Assembly: GCA_045652425.1 (NCBI GenBank)
Contig: JAZRUG010000013.1
Coordinates: 44,913 to 108,912, forward strand
From: RGIG1995 sp045652425
Lineage (GTDB): Bacteria; Bacillota; Clostridia; Oscillospirales; CAG-272
Reading direction: 5' to 3'
DNA length: 64,000 nt
The notes beneath the pieces are model-generated. The model made no database searches and had not been told where the DNA came from. It saw nothing but the letters and a program-made list of their open reading frames with translations. Numbering within the stretch: position 1 is the first letter of the stretch; every line of letters begins with the position of its first letter. Shown piece by piece: positions 42,832-51,121 of the stretch. The position numbers and the translations under genes were made by a program.

Positions 42832-43680
42832 TTACATACTGTTTTCCTTGCGGTATATTCCCGGTCTTACGCCGATTCTTGCAAGAAATAACGATGAAAA
42901 ATAATGCTCGTCATATATACAAAGTTTTTCTGCTATTTCTTTTATAGTGAGAGTTGTATCTGCTAAAAGTGTCTTTGCTGCCTCAATTTTTAAGGTTATC
43001 AAATCTTCATAAGGCGTTGTGTCATACTTCTTTTTATACACACGTATGGCGTTTGACTTTGACATATTAAGCCTTTTTGCAAATTCATCAAGATTAAGTT
43101 TTTTATAGATATACGAAGATATAATCTTCCTCATCTCCAAATTATCTTCTTCTGCCTTTACATTTTGCATAGCGGCTATATTGACTATTTTGTACAGCCT
43201 GTCAGCTATCTTAAAAGCAGTATCTTCATTGAGGTCGTTTTCTTTTGCCAACTCGCTCAATTCTTCAAAATATCTCGCAACATTTTCAGAGCGATATACT
43301 CCACCGTTAACTCCATAAGCCTTCAGTAAATTGGGCATATATTCCGAAATGTAATTTATCCATATTTTCTCCCAAGGATCGTCATGGGACGACCTATATG
43401 TATGAGATTTGACAGCAGGTAAAATATAAAAATCTCCTGCAGTCACGGTCTGCCATTCTCCGTCAATAAATATTTCGCCTTCCCCCGAAAGCACGTATTC
43501 AAATACACATACACGGTGGTTTTCACTTCTGCTTATCTCATAATCTACCGACGGGTATGTTACCCCCACAACAGCACTTTCAAACGGAACCGCACCGTGC
43601 GGTATAATAGCGTATGCCTTTTCTTTTTTCGGATACTTGACGCTGTATTCTTTTTTGTCTATATTTTTGTTTTTGCTCAT
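42832..43680 (-). CDS. AraC-family regulator, divergent from GH2
   Basis: A 282-residue protein with a cupin sensor (EYVLSGEGEIFIDGEWQTV, ILPAVKSHTY) and a C-terminal AraC DNA-binding domain (LDEFAKRLNMSKSNAIRVY, then IKEIAEKLCIYDEHYFSSLF). It is divergent from the GH2 enzyme at 43781 with 100 bases between, the usual arrangement for a sugar-sensing activator and its target. The LarA-like gene lies downstream on the same strand but has its own promoter. Confidence 0.9.
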   Translation of the reverse strand: MSKNKNIDKKEYSVKYPKKEKAYAIIPHGAVPFESAVVGVTYPSVDYEISRSENHRVCVFEYVLSGEGEIFIDGEWQTVTAGDFYILPAVKSHTYRSSHDDPWEKIWINYISEYMPNLLKAYGVNGGVYRSENVARYFEELSELAKENDLNEDTAFKIADRLYKIVNIAAMQNVKAEEDNLEMRKIISSYIYKKLNLDEFAKRLNMSKSNAIRVYKKKYDTTPYEDLITLKIEAAKTLLADTTLTIKEIAEKLCIYDEHYFSSLFLARIGVRPGIYRKENSM

Positions 43681-43709
43681 ATATCACACCTGCTTGTGTA
43701 TATTATACA

Positions 43710-43738
43710 TTGTTTTTTAATATTTTTTGTATTATACT
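43710..43738 (+). promoter_or_regulatory. Promoter of the GH2 gene at 43781
   Basis: TTGTTT at 43710-43715 and TATACT at 43733-43738, 17 bases apart. The -35 box is weak, as expected for an activator-dependent promoter. Confidence 0.5.
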
Positions 43739-43780
43739 ATAAATAGATTAAAATTTCAATCAGTATTAAGGAGAAAAAAT

Positions 43781-45523
43781 ATGATAAATAATATTCCCCG
43801 GCCCGAGCACCCTAATCCTCAATGGAAAAGAAACTCTTTTTTTAATCTTAACGGAGAATGGCAGTTCGAAATCGACTATAATGCCACAGGTGTCGAAAGA
43901 AAGCTTCACGAAATTGATTCTTTGAAAGACAAAATAAACGTTCCCTTTTGCCCCGAAAGCAAACTTTCGGGAATTGGAAATACCGACTATATGAAACAGG
44001 TATGGTACAAAAAGACTCTAAACTTCACAAAAGACCAACTTAACGGAAACAAAGTTATATTCCACATAGGCGCAGCAGATTTTGAAACTACCGTTTACGT
44101 AAACGGCGTGGCTGCAGGACTCACGCATATAGGTGGGTACACATCTTTTGAATATGATATAACAAATCTTTTGGTTGAGGGGGATAATATTATCACCATT
44201 CAATGTTACGATGACACACTTTCCCGCAGTCAGCCCGCCGGAAAACAATCGAAAAAGCTTTATTCCCACCGTTGCTTTTACACCAGAACTACAGGAATTT
44301 GGCAGACTGTTTGGTATGAGATAGTTCCCAAAAACTATATAAAATATGCAAAGATAACCCCTGACCTCAATAACTGTTCGGTTTCTGTTTCATTTGAGCT
44401 TGAAGGCTGCGAGGATTTAAATGCTACCGTATTTTATAAAGGTAAAAAGGTTGGCGAAGCTAACAAGAAACAGCTTTCGGTTGTAGGAAATCTTGAAATA
44501 CAGCTTTCAGAAAAGCATATCTGGGATTTAGGCCAAGGCGAACTTTACGATATAGAATTTACATTCGGCAATGATAAAGTATACAGTTATTTTGGACTTC
44601 GCCAAATCGAAATGAAGAACGGTGTATTCTGTCTTAACGGAAGACCTGTTTTCCAAAGACTCGTATTAGACCAAGGTTATTACCCCGAAGGAATTATTAC
44701 TGCTCCGACGGAAGAAGCTCTTATCAAGGATATAGAATGCTCACTTTTGGCAGGCTTTAACGGCGCAAGACTGCACCAAAAGGTATTTGAACCCCTCTTC
44801 CTCTATCATGCAGACAGAATGGGTTATATGGTTTGGGGAGAATACGGAAGCTGGGGGGTTGCAACTGCTAACATCGCAAACCTTGCAACGTTTTTACCCG
44901 ATTGGTTAAACTCTGTAAGAAGAGATTTCAACCACCCCTCTATTATAGGTTGGTGTCCCTTTAATGAGACTTGGGACAGCCATAATCCTAACTTCTGCAG
45001 ACAAGATGATCGACTTATCCGCATAGTCTACGAACAAACTAAACTTGCCGATCCTACTCGCCCCTGTATAGATACAAGCGGAAACTTCCACGTAGTTACC
45101 GATATTTTCGACGTACACGATTATGAGCAAAATCCCGCTATATTTAAGGAAAACTATGATAAGCTTATAACCGAAAACTATCTCCACGACAGACATTCTG
45201 CCCGCCAAACCTGGAAAGGAGAACCCTTATTCTTTTCGGAGTACGGCGGTATCGGTATAAATCTCACCGACACAGACGTTAATAGAACAACAGCATGGAG
45301 CTATGGTAAATCTGCCCACTCTTACGAAGAATTTTACGACCGTTACGACGGACTTACAACTGCGATTCTCGATAATCCGAAAATGATAGGTTTTTGTTAT
45401 ACACAGCTTACCGACGTTGAGCAAGAGGTAAATGGACTGTTTACCTATGAGGGCAGAAATCCAAAATTCGATATGGAAATAATAAGCCGTATAAATAAGA
45501 AAAAAGCGGCTATTGAAGAATAA
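43781..45523 (+). CDS. Glycoside hydrolase family 2 enzyme
   Basis: A 580-residue GH2 protein: an N-terminal jelly-roll (NGEWQFEID, VWYKKTLNF, VYVNG), an immunoglobulin-like domain, and the TIM barrel. The acid/base is E396 in PFNETWD and the nucleophile E487 in FSEYGG. It is shorter than LacZ and in the size range of beta-glucuronidases and related GH2 enzymes; no signal peptide, so it acts on imported oligosaccharides or glycosides. The ATG at 43781 has AAGGAG upstream. It is presumably controlled by the divergent AraC protein. Confidence 0.9.
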   Translation: MINNIPRPEHPNPQWKRNSFFNLNGEWQFEIDYNATGVERKLHEIDSLKDKINVPFCPESKLSGIGNTDYMKQVWYKKTLNFTKDQLNGNKVIFHIGAADFETTVYVNGVAAGLTHIGGYTSFEYDITNLLVEGDNIITIQCYDDTLSRSQPAGKQSKKLYSHRCFYTRTTGIWQTVWYEIVPKNYIKYAKITPDLNNCSVSVSFELEGCEDLNATVFYKGKKVGEANKKQLSVVGNLEIQLSEKHIWDLGQGELYDIEFTFGNDKVYSYFGLRQIEMKNGVFCLNGRPVFQRLVLDQGYYPEGIITAPTEEALIKDIECSLLAGFNGARLHQKVFEPLFLYHADRMGYMVWGEYGSWGVATANIANLATFLPDWLNSVRRDFNHPSIIGWCPFNETWDSHNPNFCRQDDRLIRIVYEQTKLADPTRPCIDTSGNFHVVTDIFDVHDYEQNPAIFKENYDKLITENYLHDRHSARQTWKGEPLFFSEYGGIGINLTDTDVNRTTAWSYGKSAHSYEEFYDRYDGLTTAILDNPKMIGFCYTQLTDVEQEVNGLFTYEGRNPKFDMEIISRINKKKAAIEE

Positions 45524-45532
45524 AAAAGACGA

Positions 45533-45615
45533 CCTCATCCGTCTCGGCGACAACGTAACAGAATAATCATTATTTACTTATCGCCGAGCCACCTTCTCCC
45601 ACCGGAGAAGGCTTT
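45533..45615. repeat. Double-palindrome intergenic repeat (family D)
   Basis: CCTCATCCGTCTCGGCGA is answered by TCGCCGAGCC after an AT-rich spacer, then CCTTCTCC and GGAGAAGG form a second stem. This CTCGGC...GCCGAGCCACCTTCTCC layout is familiar from intergenic repeats of gut Clostridia; only one copy is present here. Confidence 0.55.
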
Positions 45616-45637
45616 AGTTTGAGCAATAAACAAAAAT

Positions 45638-45678
45638 AAGACTTGACTAAATACTAAAACGTTTCAGTCAAGTCTTTT
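45638..45678 (+). terminator. Terminator hairpin, second copy of the uvrA-end hairpin
   Basis: AAGACTTGACT pairs with AGTCAAGTCTT around a loop with TAAAACGTTTC, followed by TTTTG. The loop sequence is shared with 36396-36436, which marks these as copies of one element rather than independent terminators. Confidence 0.65.
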
Positions 45679-45730
45679 GTTTTGTATTTTATTGGTTTGC
45701 ATTAGTTTGTACAAATTTGATTGTATTTTT

Positions 45731-45758
45731 GCGGGACGTCGAAGGCGCCGTCCCCTAC
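45731..45758. repeat. GC-rich palindromic repeat (family C)
   Basis: GCGGGACGTCGAAGGCGCCG then TCCCCTAC. The complementary strand begins GTAGGGGACGGCGCC, as in the third repeat piece inside the RAYT gene (29052-29075). Confidence 0.6.
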
Positions 45759-45772
45759 AAATATAGCAACAA

Positions 45773-46024
45773 TGTTCGCACAAACCAGAGAGGCAAGTTC
45801 TTTGCCAAGCTTTCTGCGAAAGAAAGCGGCTTTGCCTACTTTCTTTCCTTAAAAGAAAAATAGGTCTGTACAAACAATAAAGCATGTACAGACCCTTTAT
45901 TCGAGGTTTCTTTGCTTACTTTCTTTCCTTAAAAGAAAGTAAGTCTGTACCAACAAAAGTGTGTGGCACAGACCAAAAGATTCAAGGTTTCTTTGCCTAC
46001 TTTCTTTCCTTAAAAGAAAGTAGG
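45773..46024 (-). repeat. Tandem family B modules after the phosphoribosyltransferase gene
   Basis: Three family B hairpins lie in a row on the minus strand: 46024-45996 (directly after the stop codon), 45943-45915 and 45864-45835, each followed by CAAAGAAACCT and a TCTGTGC/GTACAGAC-type second hairpin. A shortened fourth, GCTTTCTTTCGCAGAAAGC, ends the array near 45810. This 500-base gap holds no gene. Confidence 0.8.
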
Positions 46025-46669
46025 TTAGATTTTTGAATAGCCGTGACTGTTTATAAGCGCGTCAACTTTTTGACCTGCTTTGCACATAGGGCAATCGTGT
46101 GCGGGATATATCTGATAGTTGGGCAAGTCATTCGGGTCAAATACAGAGTTTACCGCAACTTCTCTACATTCTTTATCCGTGGAGAATATAGCTGCAACAC
46201 CTGCAATCTCTCCGCCGTAATATCTTATTGCATCAATAGCGTTTTCAACGGTTTTACCCGAAGCAACCGATACTGCAAGTACAATAACTTTCTTACTTCT
46301 TATCATAGGCACAATATTATCTCTGAAAAGGAACTGACCGCTTGCCGTAGTTTCGGGAGTTACAACATATATGGATTTCTGCGAGTTAATATTAGCAATA
46401 TCCGCTTTTGACAGTCTATCTGCAAGGCAAGCTCCGATAACTTCTGTTCCGTCAAGACATACTACGGTATCTACTGCTATATGGTCATAATAATAATCGG
46501 AACACAACTCTTTTGCTACTGCTCTCGCTTCGGAAAGACAGCTCTTTTGGGATACAACATCTATAAAATAGTTACTGTGGCTGTTGCTTCCGGCAAAGTG
46601 CCCTGTCGCAACGCTCAAAAACAAATTCTTTCTCTTTGTAGAATATTTTGTAATATTAAGTCCTGACAT
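46025..46669 (-). CDS. Phosphoribosyltransferase-family protein
   Basis: A 214-residue protein with a type I PRTase core. VDTVVCLDGTEVIGACLAD precedes the hood region, and VIVLAVSVASGKTVENAI is the position of the PRPP loop, although the usual DD pair is replaced by AV. A C-terminal HDCPMCKAG could bind zinc. It resembles orotate phosphoribosyltransferase-like proteins of uncertain substrate. The missing acidic pair means true PRPP binding is not certain. Its TAA is followed at once by family B repeats. Confidence 0.72.
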   Translation of the reverse strand: MSGLNITKYSTKRKNLFLSVATGHFAGSNSHSNYFIDVVSQKSCLSEARAVAKELCSDYYYDHIAVDTVVCLDGTEVIGACLADRLSKADIANINSQKSIYVVTPETTASGQFLFRDNIVPMIRSKKVIVLAVSVASGKTVENAIDAIRYYGGEIAGVAAIFSTDKECREVAVNSVFDPNDLPNYQIYPAHDCPMCKAGQKVDALINSHGYSKI

Positions 46670-46737
46670 ATTATCTTCTCCTTTTTGTGTCTGTAATATA
46701 ATTGTATATCAAAATCATTGAATTTGCAAGTATATTT

Positions 46738-47886
46738 TTATATTACGCTATGGTTTGTCATTTTTAAAAGTCTGAACACCTGTTCTGCACTATCAGCAAG
46801 ATTCTTATATGCATTTTCGCAATCCATAGCCTCATCAAGAGTACAAGGTGCGCGAAGTATGGGGAAAAATGCGTCTATTCCGTATTCGTTGCATTTTACT
46901 GCATCGTCCGTTACACAGCCTGAAAAGGCAATAACATTTCTTTTATATTTTTTTGCAAGTTTTGCTATACCTATCGGTGCTTTGCCCATATACGATTGAC
47001 CATCAAGTCTGCCCTCTCCGGTTACAACAATATCCGCATTCTGTATATGCTCTTCTATTCCCGTTTCGTTTATTATGAGGTCAACTCCCGATTTCAGAGT
47101 CGCGTTTAGATATGCAAGAAGCGCAAAGCCGAGTCCGCCTGCCGCGCCCGTTCCCGCTATAGATGCATCGGCTGACGGAATAACTATCTTTGTTAAATCC
47201 GCATACTTTCCAAGCCAAATATCCATATCGGCTATCATATCGTCCGTCGCGCCCTTTTGAGGACCGAAAACTCTGCTGCAACCATATTCACCGCAAAGTG
47301 TATTCGTTACGTCGCAAGCAACGGAAATTTCGCACTCTGACAATTCTTTCAAGGCGTTATCGGTCTTTATTTTTACAATATCTTTTAATCCTATAGCTCC
47401 AAAGCCAACCTGTTTTCCTTTACTGTCAAGGAACTCAAAGCCGAGCGCCTGAAGCATACCTATACCGCCGTCGTTTGTCGCACTTCCGCCTATACCTATA
47501 AGAAACTTGCGACAGCCTTTTTCTATCGCGTCTTTTATAAGCTCACCTACGCCGTAAGTCGTCGTATATAAAGGATTTCTGTCTTTTTCCTCAATTAGAG
47601 TAAGCCCCGATGCGCTCGCCATTTCGATAACTGCAGTTTTCGTGCTTGTTATACCATAACTGCTTTTTATGAGTTCTCCTATGGGATTATGTACAATAAC
47701 CTCAACCATTTCGCCGTTCATAGCGCCGATAACCGCCTCGACAGTACCCTCTCCACCGTCGGCAAGAGGGCATATTTTTACATCTGCATCGAAAAAAACA
47801 CGCTTTATACCGTCAGAAACAGCATTTCCCGCTTGAAAAGTCGAAAGACTGCCCTTAAATGAATCTATAGCAACTGTTACCTTCAT
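46738..47886 (-). CDS. Glycerate kinase
   Basis: A 382-residue type 1 glycerate 2-kinase (GlxK/GarK family). AIDSFKGSLSTFQAGNAV, PLADGGEGTVEAV, GIGGSATNDGGIGMLQALG and VVTGEGRLDGQSYMGKAP are the family blocks. It phosphorylates D-glycerate with ATP to 2-phosphoglycerate. Its ATG overlaps the TAA of the PHP phosphatase by one base, so it is the third gene of the cca-PHP-kinase operon. Confidence 0.94.
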   Translation of the reverse strand: MKVTVAIDSFKGSLSTFQAGNAVSDGIKRVFFDADVKICPLADGGEGTVEAVIGAMNGEMVEVIVHNPIGELIKSSYGITSTKTAVIEMASASGLTLIEEKDRNPLYTTTYGVGELIKDAIEKGCRKFLIGIGGSATNDGGIGMLQALGFEFLDSKGKQVGFGAIGLKDIVKIKTDNALKELSECEISVACDVTNTLCGEYGCSRVFGPQKGATDDMIADMDIWLGKYADLTKIVIPSADASIAGTGAAGGLGFALLAYLNATLKSGVDLIINETGIEEHIQNADIVVTGEGRLDGQSYMGKAPIGIAKLAKKYKRNVIAFSGCVTDDAVKCNEYGIDAFFPILRAPCTLDEAMDCENAYKNLADSAEQVFRLLKMTNHSVI

Positions 47887-48668
47887 TATTTGCCCTCATT
47901 CAAAAGAATCAACTTCGGTCTGCCTATATAGTTCAACTTGTATTCTTCTACAAGCTTTTTTGCTCTTTTTAACGATTCCGCATCAAACGCACTTAACGTG
48001 TCGTGGGAATCAAATCCAAAGGTTACGGGACAGCCAACCTCTCCCGCTATCTCCCAAAAGACTGTATTGGGATAATTTCTATTCGTTCTTATTCCGAGGA
48101 AGTTTATTTCAAGGGGAATATTATATTCAATCGAAGCTATGCATATTTTCTTCATTTCTCTACGGTAAACGGCTTCGTCTGCTACATAGTTAAACAAATC
48201 GGGGTGCGCTATGTACGTAAACACACCGCTTTTTATTCCCTCAATAATACAGTTAACGTATTGTTTTAAATCTTCCTCGTTCTCGCTTGGATTCATAGTA
48301 TATACGCCGCCCGGGTGTTCTTCTTGTATAAAGTGCTGACCGAGTATCAAGTATTCCGCGCCGTAGCTGAGCGCATTTTTTAACATTACGTCAAATAGTT
48401 CGTGGTAATATTCAAGCTCAAAACCGATTTTCAAATCAATTTTACCCGCATACTTTTCGCGCAACAAATATAATTCTTCAAAATATTCTTTTAACTGTGC
48501 CACAGGCAAACGGTATCTTGCTTCAAATCCGTCTCGGCATATATACGGAAAATGCTCGGAAAAACCCATATATTTTATGCCGTTTTCTATTGCCCTTTTT
48601 ATATATTCCTCGGGTGTGCCGTTTGCATGGTTACACCTAAACGTGTGTGTGTGATAGTTGTAGTTCAT
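47886..48668 (-). CDS. PHP-domain histidinol-phosphatase-like protein
   Basis: A 260-residue PHP phosphoesterase. NYHTHTFRCNHANG gives the first metal histidines; GFSEHFPY, GFELEYY, LGQHF, AHPDLF and GFDSHD follow in the order of HisK/HisJ. It would release phosphate from histidinol phosphate or another small phosphoester. No other his genes are nearby, and many stand-alone PHP genes have different substrates. It starts six bases after cca ends. Confidence 0.85.
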   Translation of the reverse strand: MNYNYHTHTFRCNHANGTPEEYIKRAIENGIKYMGFSEHFPYICRDGFEARYRLPVAQLKEYFEELYLLREKYAGKIDLKIGFELEYYHELFDVMLKNALSYGAEYLILGQHFIQEEHPGGVYTMNPSENEEDLKQYVNCIIEGIKSGVFTYIAHPDLFNYVADEAVYRREMKKICIASIEYNIPLEINFLGIRTNRNYPNTVFWEIAGEVGCPVTFGFDSHDTLSAFDAESLKRAKKLVEEYKLNYIGRPKLILLNEGK

Positions 48669-48673
48669 ATCCG

Positions 48674-50035
48674 TTACTTCTTTTCCCCTTTTCTTGCAAA
48701 GGATAAGGTCTGTTTTAATGCGCTTTCTTTATCAATACCTGCAAGGCGGAGCTTGTGCGCATATTCAAGATATTCCGCAAATTTTTCTCCCGGCTTTAGC
48801 CCTGCTTCAATCAAATCTCTGCCCATTACGTAAGGTCTTGACATATATTCTTTAAAAATTCCAAGTCGCTCTGTCAAAAATTCAACGTTTGATACGTGAT
48901 TCCAAGAGGAGATTTTGCCCGAACCGTCGGACGCAGACAAATATATCAAGGCTTCGGGGTCTATAGCCTTGTCAAACAGCTTGTTTGTTGACTTTACCGA
49001 CGATTTATCAAAAGCAAGTACGTTAGGCTTCATGTGGTACTCTGACAGATTCAAAACGTATTCAATAAGCTTCGTTTCGTTTGTCAGCCGTTTCATAAAT
49101 GCTTCAACAAGCGGTAATCCCTTTGTTTCGTGGTTATACGAATGTATTACGCCGTTTATAACCTCGGTACATATTGCCTTGCCGAAATCGTGGGTTATTG
49201 CCGACATCATAAATCCAAGCGGATTTTGTACCTTGTTTCTGTATTTAACTGCCTCGTCAAGCACCATCATCGTGTGTACCCAAACGTCGCCCTCAAGGTG
49301 AAACAGCGGGTCTTGTTGTATGCCTATCAAAGCCTCAAGCTCACCGAACCATACCGATAATTGATTCATCTTACGCAAGACTTCAAAAAACACCGACGGC
49401 TTATCAGCTTTTATCAAAGCTTTTTCAAGCTCGGCTATAACACGCTCTTTCGCAAGGTATCTTAAATCCATAGTTTTGCAAAGCTCGATTGTTTCTTCGG
49501 CTATTTCAAATTCGAAACGCGAAGCAAACTGCGCCCCTCGCAGAACACGTAACGGGTCTTCAATAAAGGTCTTGTCGTTTATGTGGCGAATAATATGCTT
49601 TTCGAGGTCTATTCTTCCGTCAAATTCGTCAACTATTTCACCCGTAAGCACATCTTGCATCATAGCATTTACGGTAAAGTCGCGCCGCATCGCCGCCTTG
49701 CGTGTACCTAAAAAAGGATCAACGCATATATCAAAATCGCGATGTCCTCTGCCCGTCATTTCCTCTTTTCTCGGCATAGCAATATCTATAGAATGGCCTT
49801 TTAATCCGTATACGCCAAAACTTTCGCCGACTGTTATTTTTTCGCCTATTCGGTCAAGTATTTCTTCTAACTGTTTTGGGAGTATTCCGTGAACCTCTAT
49901 GTCAATATCTTTGTTTGGTACGTTCATAAGTCTGTCGCGCACAAAACCGCCTACAAAAAACGCTCTGCCACCCATAAAGCTAACTTCACGTGCAATTGTT
50001 TGCGCGATTTCCAAATCCTTTTCATATTCTGACAT
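48674..50035 (-). CDS. cca: CCA tRNA nucleotidyltransferase with HD domain
   Basis: A 453-residue class II nucleotidyltransferase. FFVGGFVRDRLM and DIDIEVHG form the catalytic GG and DxD motifs; RRDFTVNAM and EDPLRVLRGAQFASRF are the neck and nucleotide-template motifs; HTMMVLDEA and ITHDFGK make an HD phosphohydrolase domain. It adds or repairs the CCA end of tRNAs. GAGGTG precedes the ATG. First gene of a three-gene operon. Confidence 0.93.
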   Translation of the reverse strand: MSEYEKDLEIAQTIAREVSFMGGRAFFVGGFVRDRLMNVPNKDIDIEVHGILPKQLEEILDRIGEKITVGESFGVYGLKGHSIDIAMPRKEEMTGRGHRDFDICVDPFLGTRKAAMRRDFTVNAMMQDVLTGEIVDEFDGRIDLEKHIIRHINDKTFIEDPLRVLRGAQFASRFEFEIAEETIELCKTMDLRYLAKERVIAELEKALIKADKPSVFFEVLRKMNQLSVWFGELEALIGIQQDPLFHLEGDVWVHTMMVLDEAVKYRNKVQNPLGFMMSAITHDFGKAICTEVINGVIHSYNHETKGLPLVEAFMKRLTNETKLIEYVLNLSEYHMKPNVLAFDKSSVKSTNKLFDKAIDPEALIYLSASDGSGKISSWNHVSNVEFLTERLGIFKEYMSRPYVMGRDLIEAGLKPGEKFAEYLEYAHKLRLAGIDKESALKQTLSFARKGEKK

Positions 50036-50154
50036 ACCCGTTCACCTCACTTTAAAATTATTGTATCATATTTTTTCTCAATTAGCAATAACCAATACAA
50101 TATCTTCATTTCTATTATCAAATCACGAGAAAAATCACTCAATATTATAGACGC

Positions 50155-50203
50155 AAAAAAGGATTTTTCGATGCCGTACACACCCAAAAATCCTCTTTTT
50201 TTT
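50155..50203. terminator. Bidirectional terminator after the D,D-carboxypeptidase gene
   Basis: AAAAAAGGATTTTT pairs with AAAAATCCTCTTTTTTT around a 17-base loop, with A and T runs on both sides. Confidence 0.75.
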
Positions 50204-50213
50204 ATCAATCACT

Positions 50214-51005
50214 TTAAGAATAAACCGATGTAATTCCGAGATATTCTTCAAGACAGAGTCCGCTTTCATATACTGCGGTTGCCTTGTCAACACCCAAATA
50301 ACGCACGTGCCACGGTTCATACATATATCCTGTTATATGCTCTTTGTTTTGCGGATATCTGATAATAAAGCCATATTTATGACAATTATCTGCAAGCCAC
50401 TTACCTTGTTTGCTGTTTCCAAACGCCTCGGTAAGCTCGTTTAAGTCAAAGGCAAGTCCCGTTTGGTGTTCGGAGTGTCCGGGACGCGCTGAATATCTGT
50501 CAGCCTCTGCTTTACCGTCTTTTGCAACGTAATTGTTATAAATGGTATTTTGTCTGTCATAGCTTCTGTAACCCGAAGCTATCCATAATGAAATCCCTTC
50601 CTTTTTTGCATCGGCAAACATTTTATCAAGGGCAGATTTTGCTTCGGGATCAACTCCTTTAGCATAGGTTTTAGGCAATGAATAGGTTTTATTAACCACC
50701 AAAATACCTTGTATGTACGTAGGTTCATCAACGTTTGCCGGGGGCTGTGTTTCGGGTGCTTTTGTCTCTGTCTGCGGTTCAGTAGTTACAGGGGCAGTTG
50801 TTTCAGTCTGTTTTACCGTTTCGCTTGTAGTTTCAGGGACTGTTTCCGGTATATCCGTTTCGGGAACTTCTTTCACCGTTTCTTCAAACATATCTGTATC
50901 AAGGGGTTTCATATTTCCTAAATCTCCGTTAATGGAACCGCAAGATACGAGTACTGTCGCTAAAATTATAAATATTGCTACACAATATATTTTATTCCAA
51001 ATCAT
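50214..51005 (-). CDS. D-alanyl-D-alanine carboxypeptidase lipoprotein (M15B, VanY-like)
   Basis: A 263-residue lipoprotein: a signal peptide ends in a lipobox (TVLVSC), then a threonine/proline/glutamate-rich stalk to about residue 95 and an M15B domain. ASGYRSYDRQ, SARPGHSEHQTGLAFDL (zinc histidine and aspartate) and PWHVRYLG (catalytic glutamate equivalent and last histidine region) are complete. It trims the terminal D-Ala of peptidoglycan stem peptides outside the membrane. Own promoter and terminator. Confidence 0.92.
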   Translation of the reverse strand: MIWNKIYCVAIFIILATVLVSCGSINGDLGNMKPLDTDMFEETVKEVPETDIPETVPETTSETVKQTETTAPVTTEPQTETKAPETQPPANVDEPTYIQGILVVNKTYSLPKTYAKGVDPEAKSALDKMFADAKKEGISLWIASGYRSYDRQNTIYNNYVAKDGKAEADRYSARPGHSEHQTGLAFDLNELTEAFGNSKQGKWLADNCHKYGFIIRYPQNKEHITGYMYEPWHVRYLGVDKATAVYESGLCLEEYLGITSVYS

Positions 51006-51052
51006 TATATTTTCCGCCTTATTACCTCATAAATAGATTTTTTGATACAGTT

Positions 51053-51081
51053 ATTATACATTAGTCCGCCCCAAAAATCAA
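51053..51081 (-). promoter_or_regulatory. Promoter of the carboxypeptidase gene
   Basis: On the minus strand TTGATT (51081-51076), 17 bases, TATAAT (51058-51053). Confidence 0.6.
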
Positions 51082-51121
51082 TAACGTATATTGTTAATTT
51101 TATCAGTTCAAAAGATAACAA

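Noticed and set aside
22824..46024. Regularly repeated hairpins as a possible CRISPR array
   Set aside because: The copies are kilobases apart or in short tandem with non-uniform spacing, lack unique spacers of equal length, and there are no cas genes.
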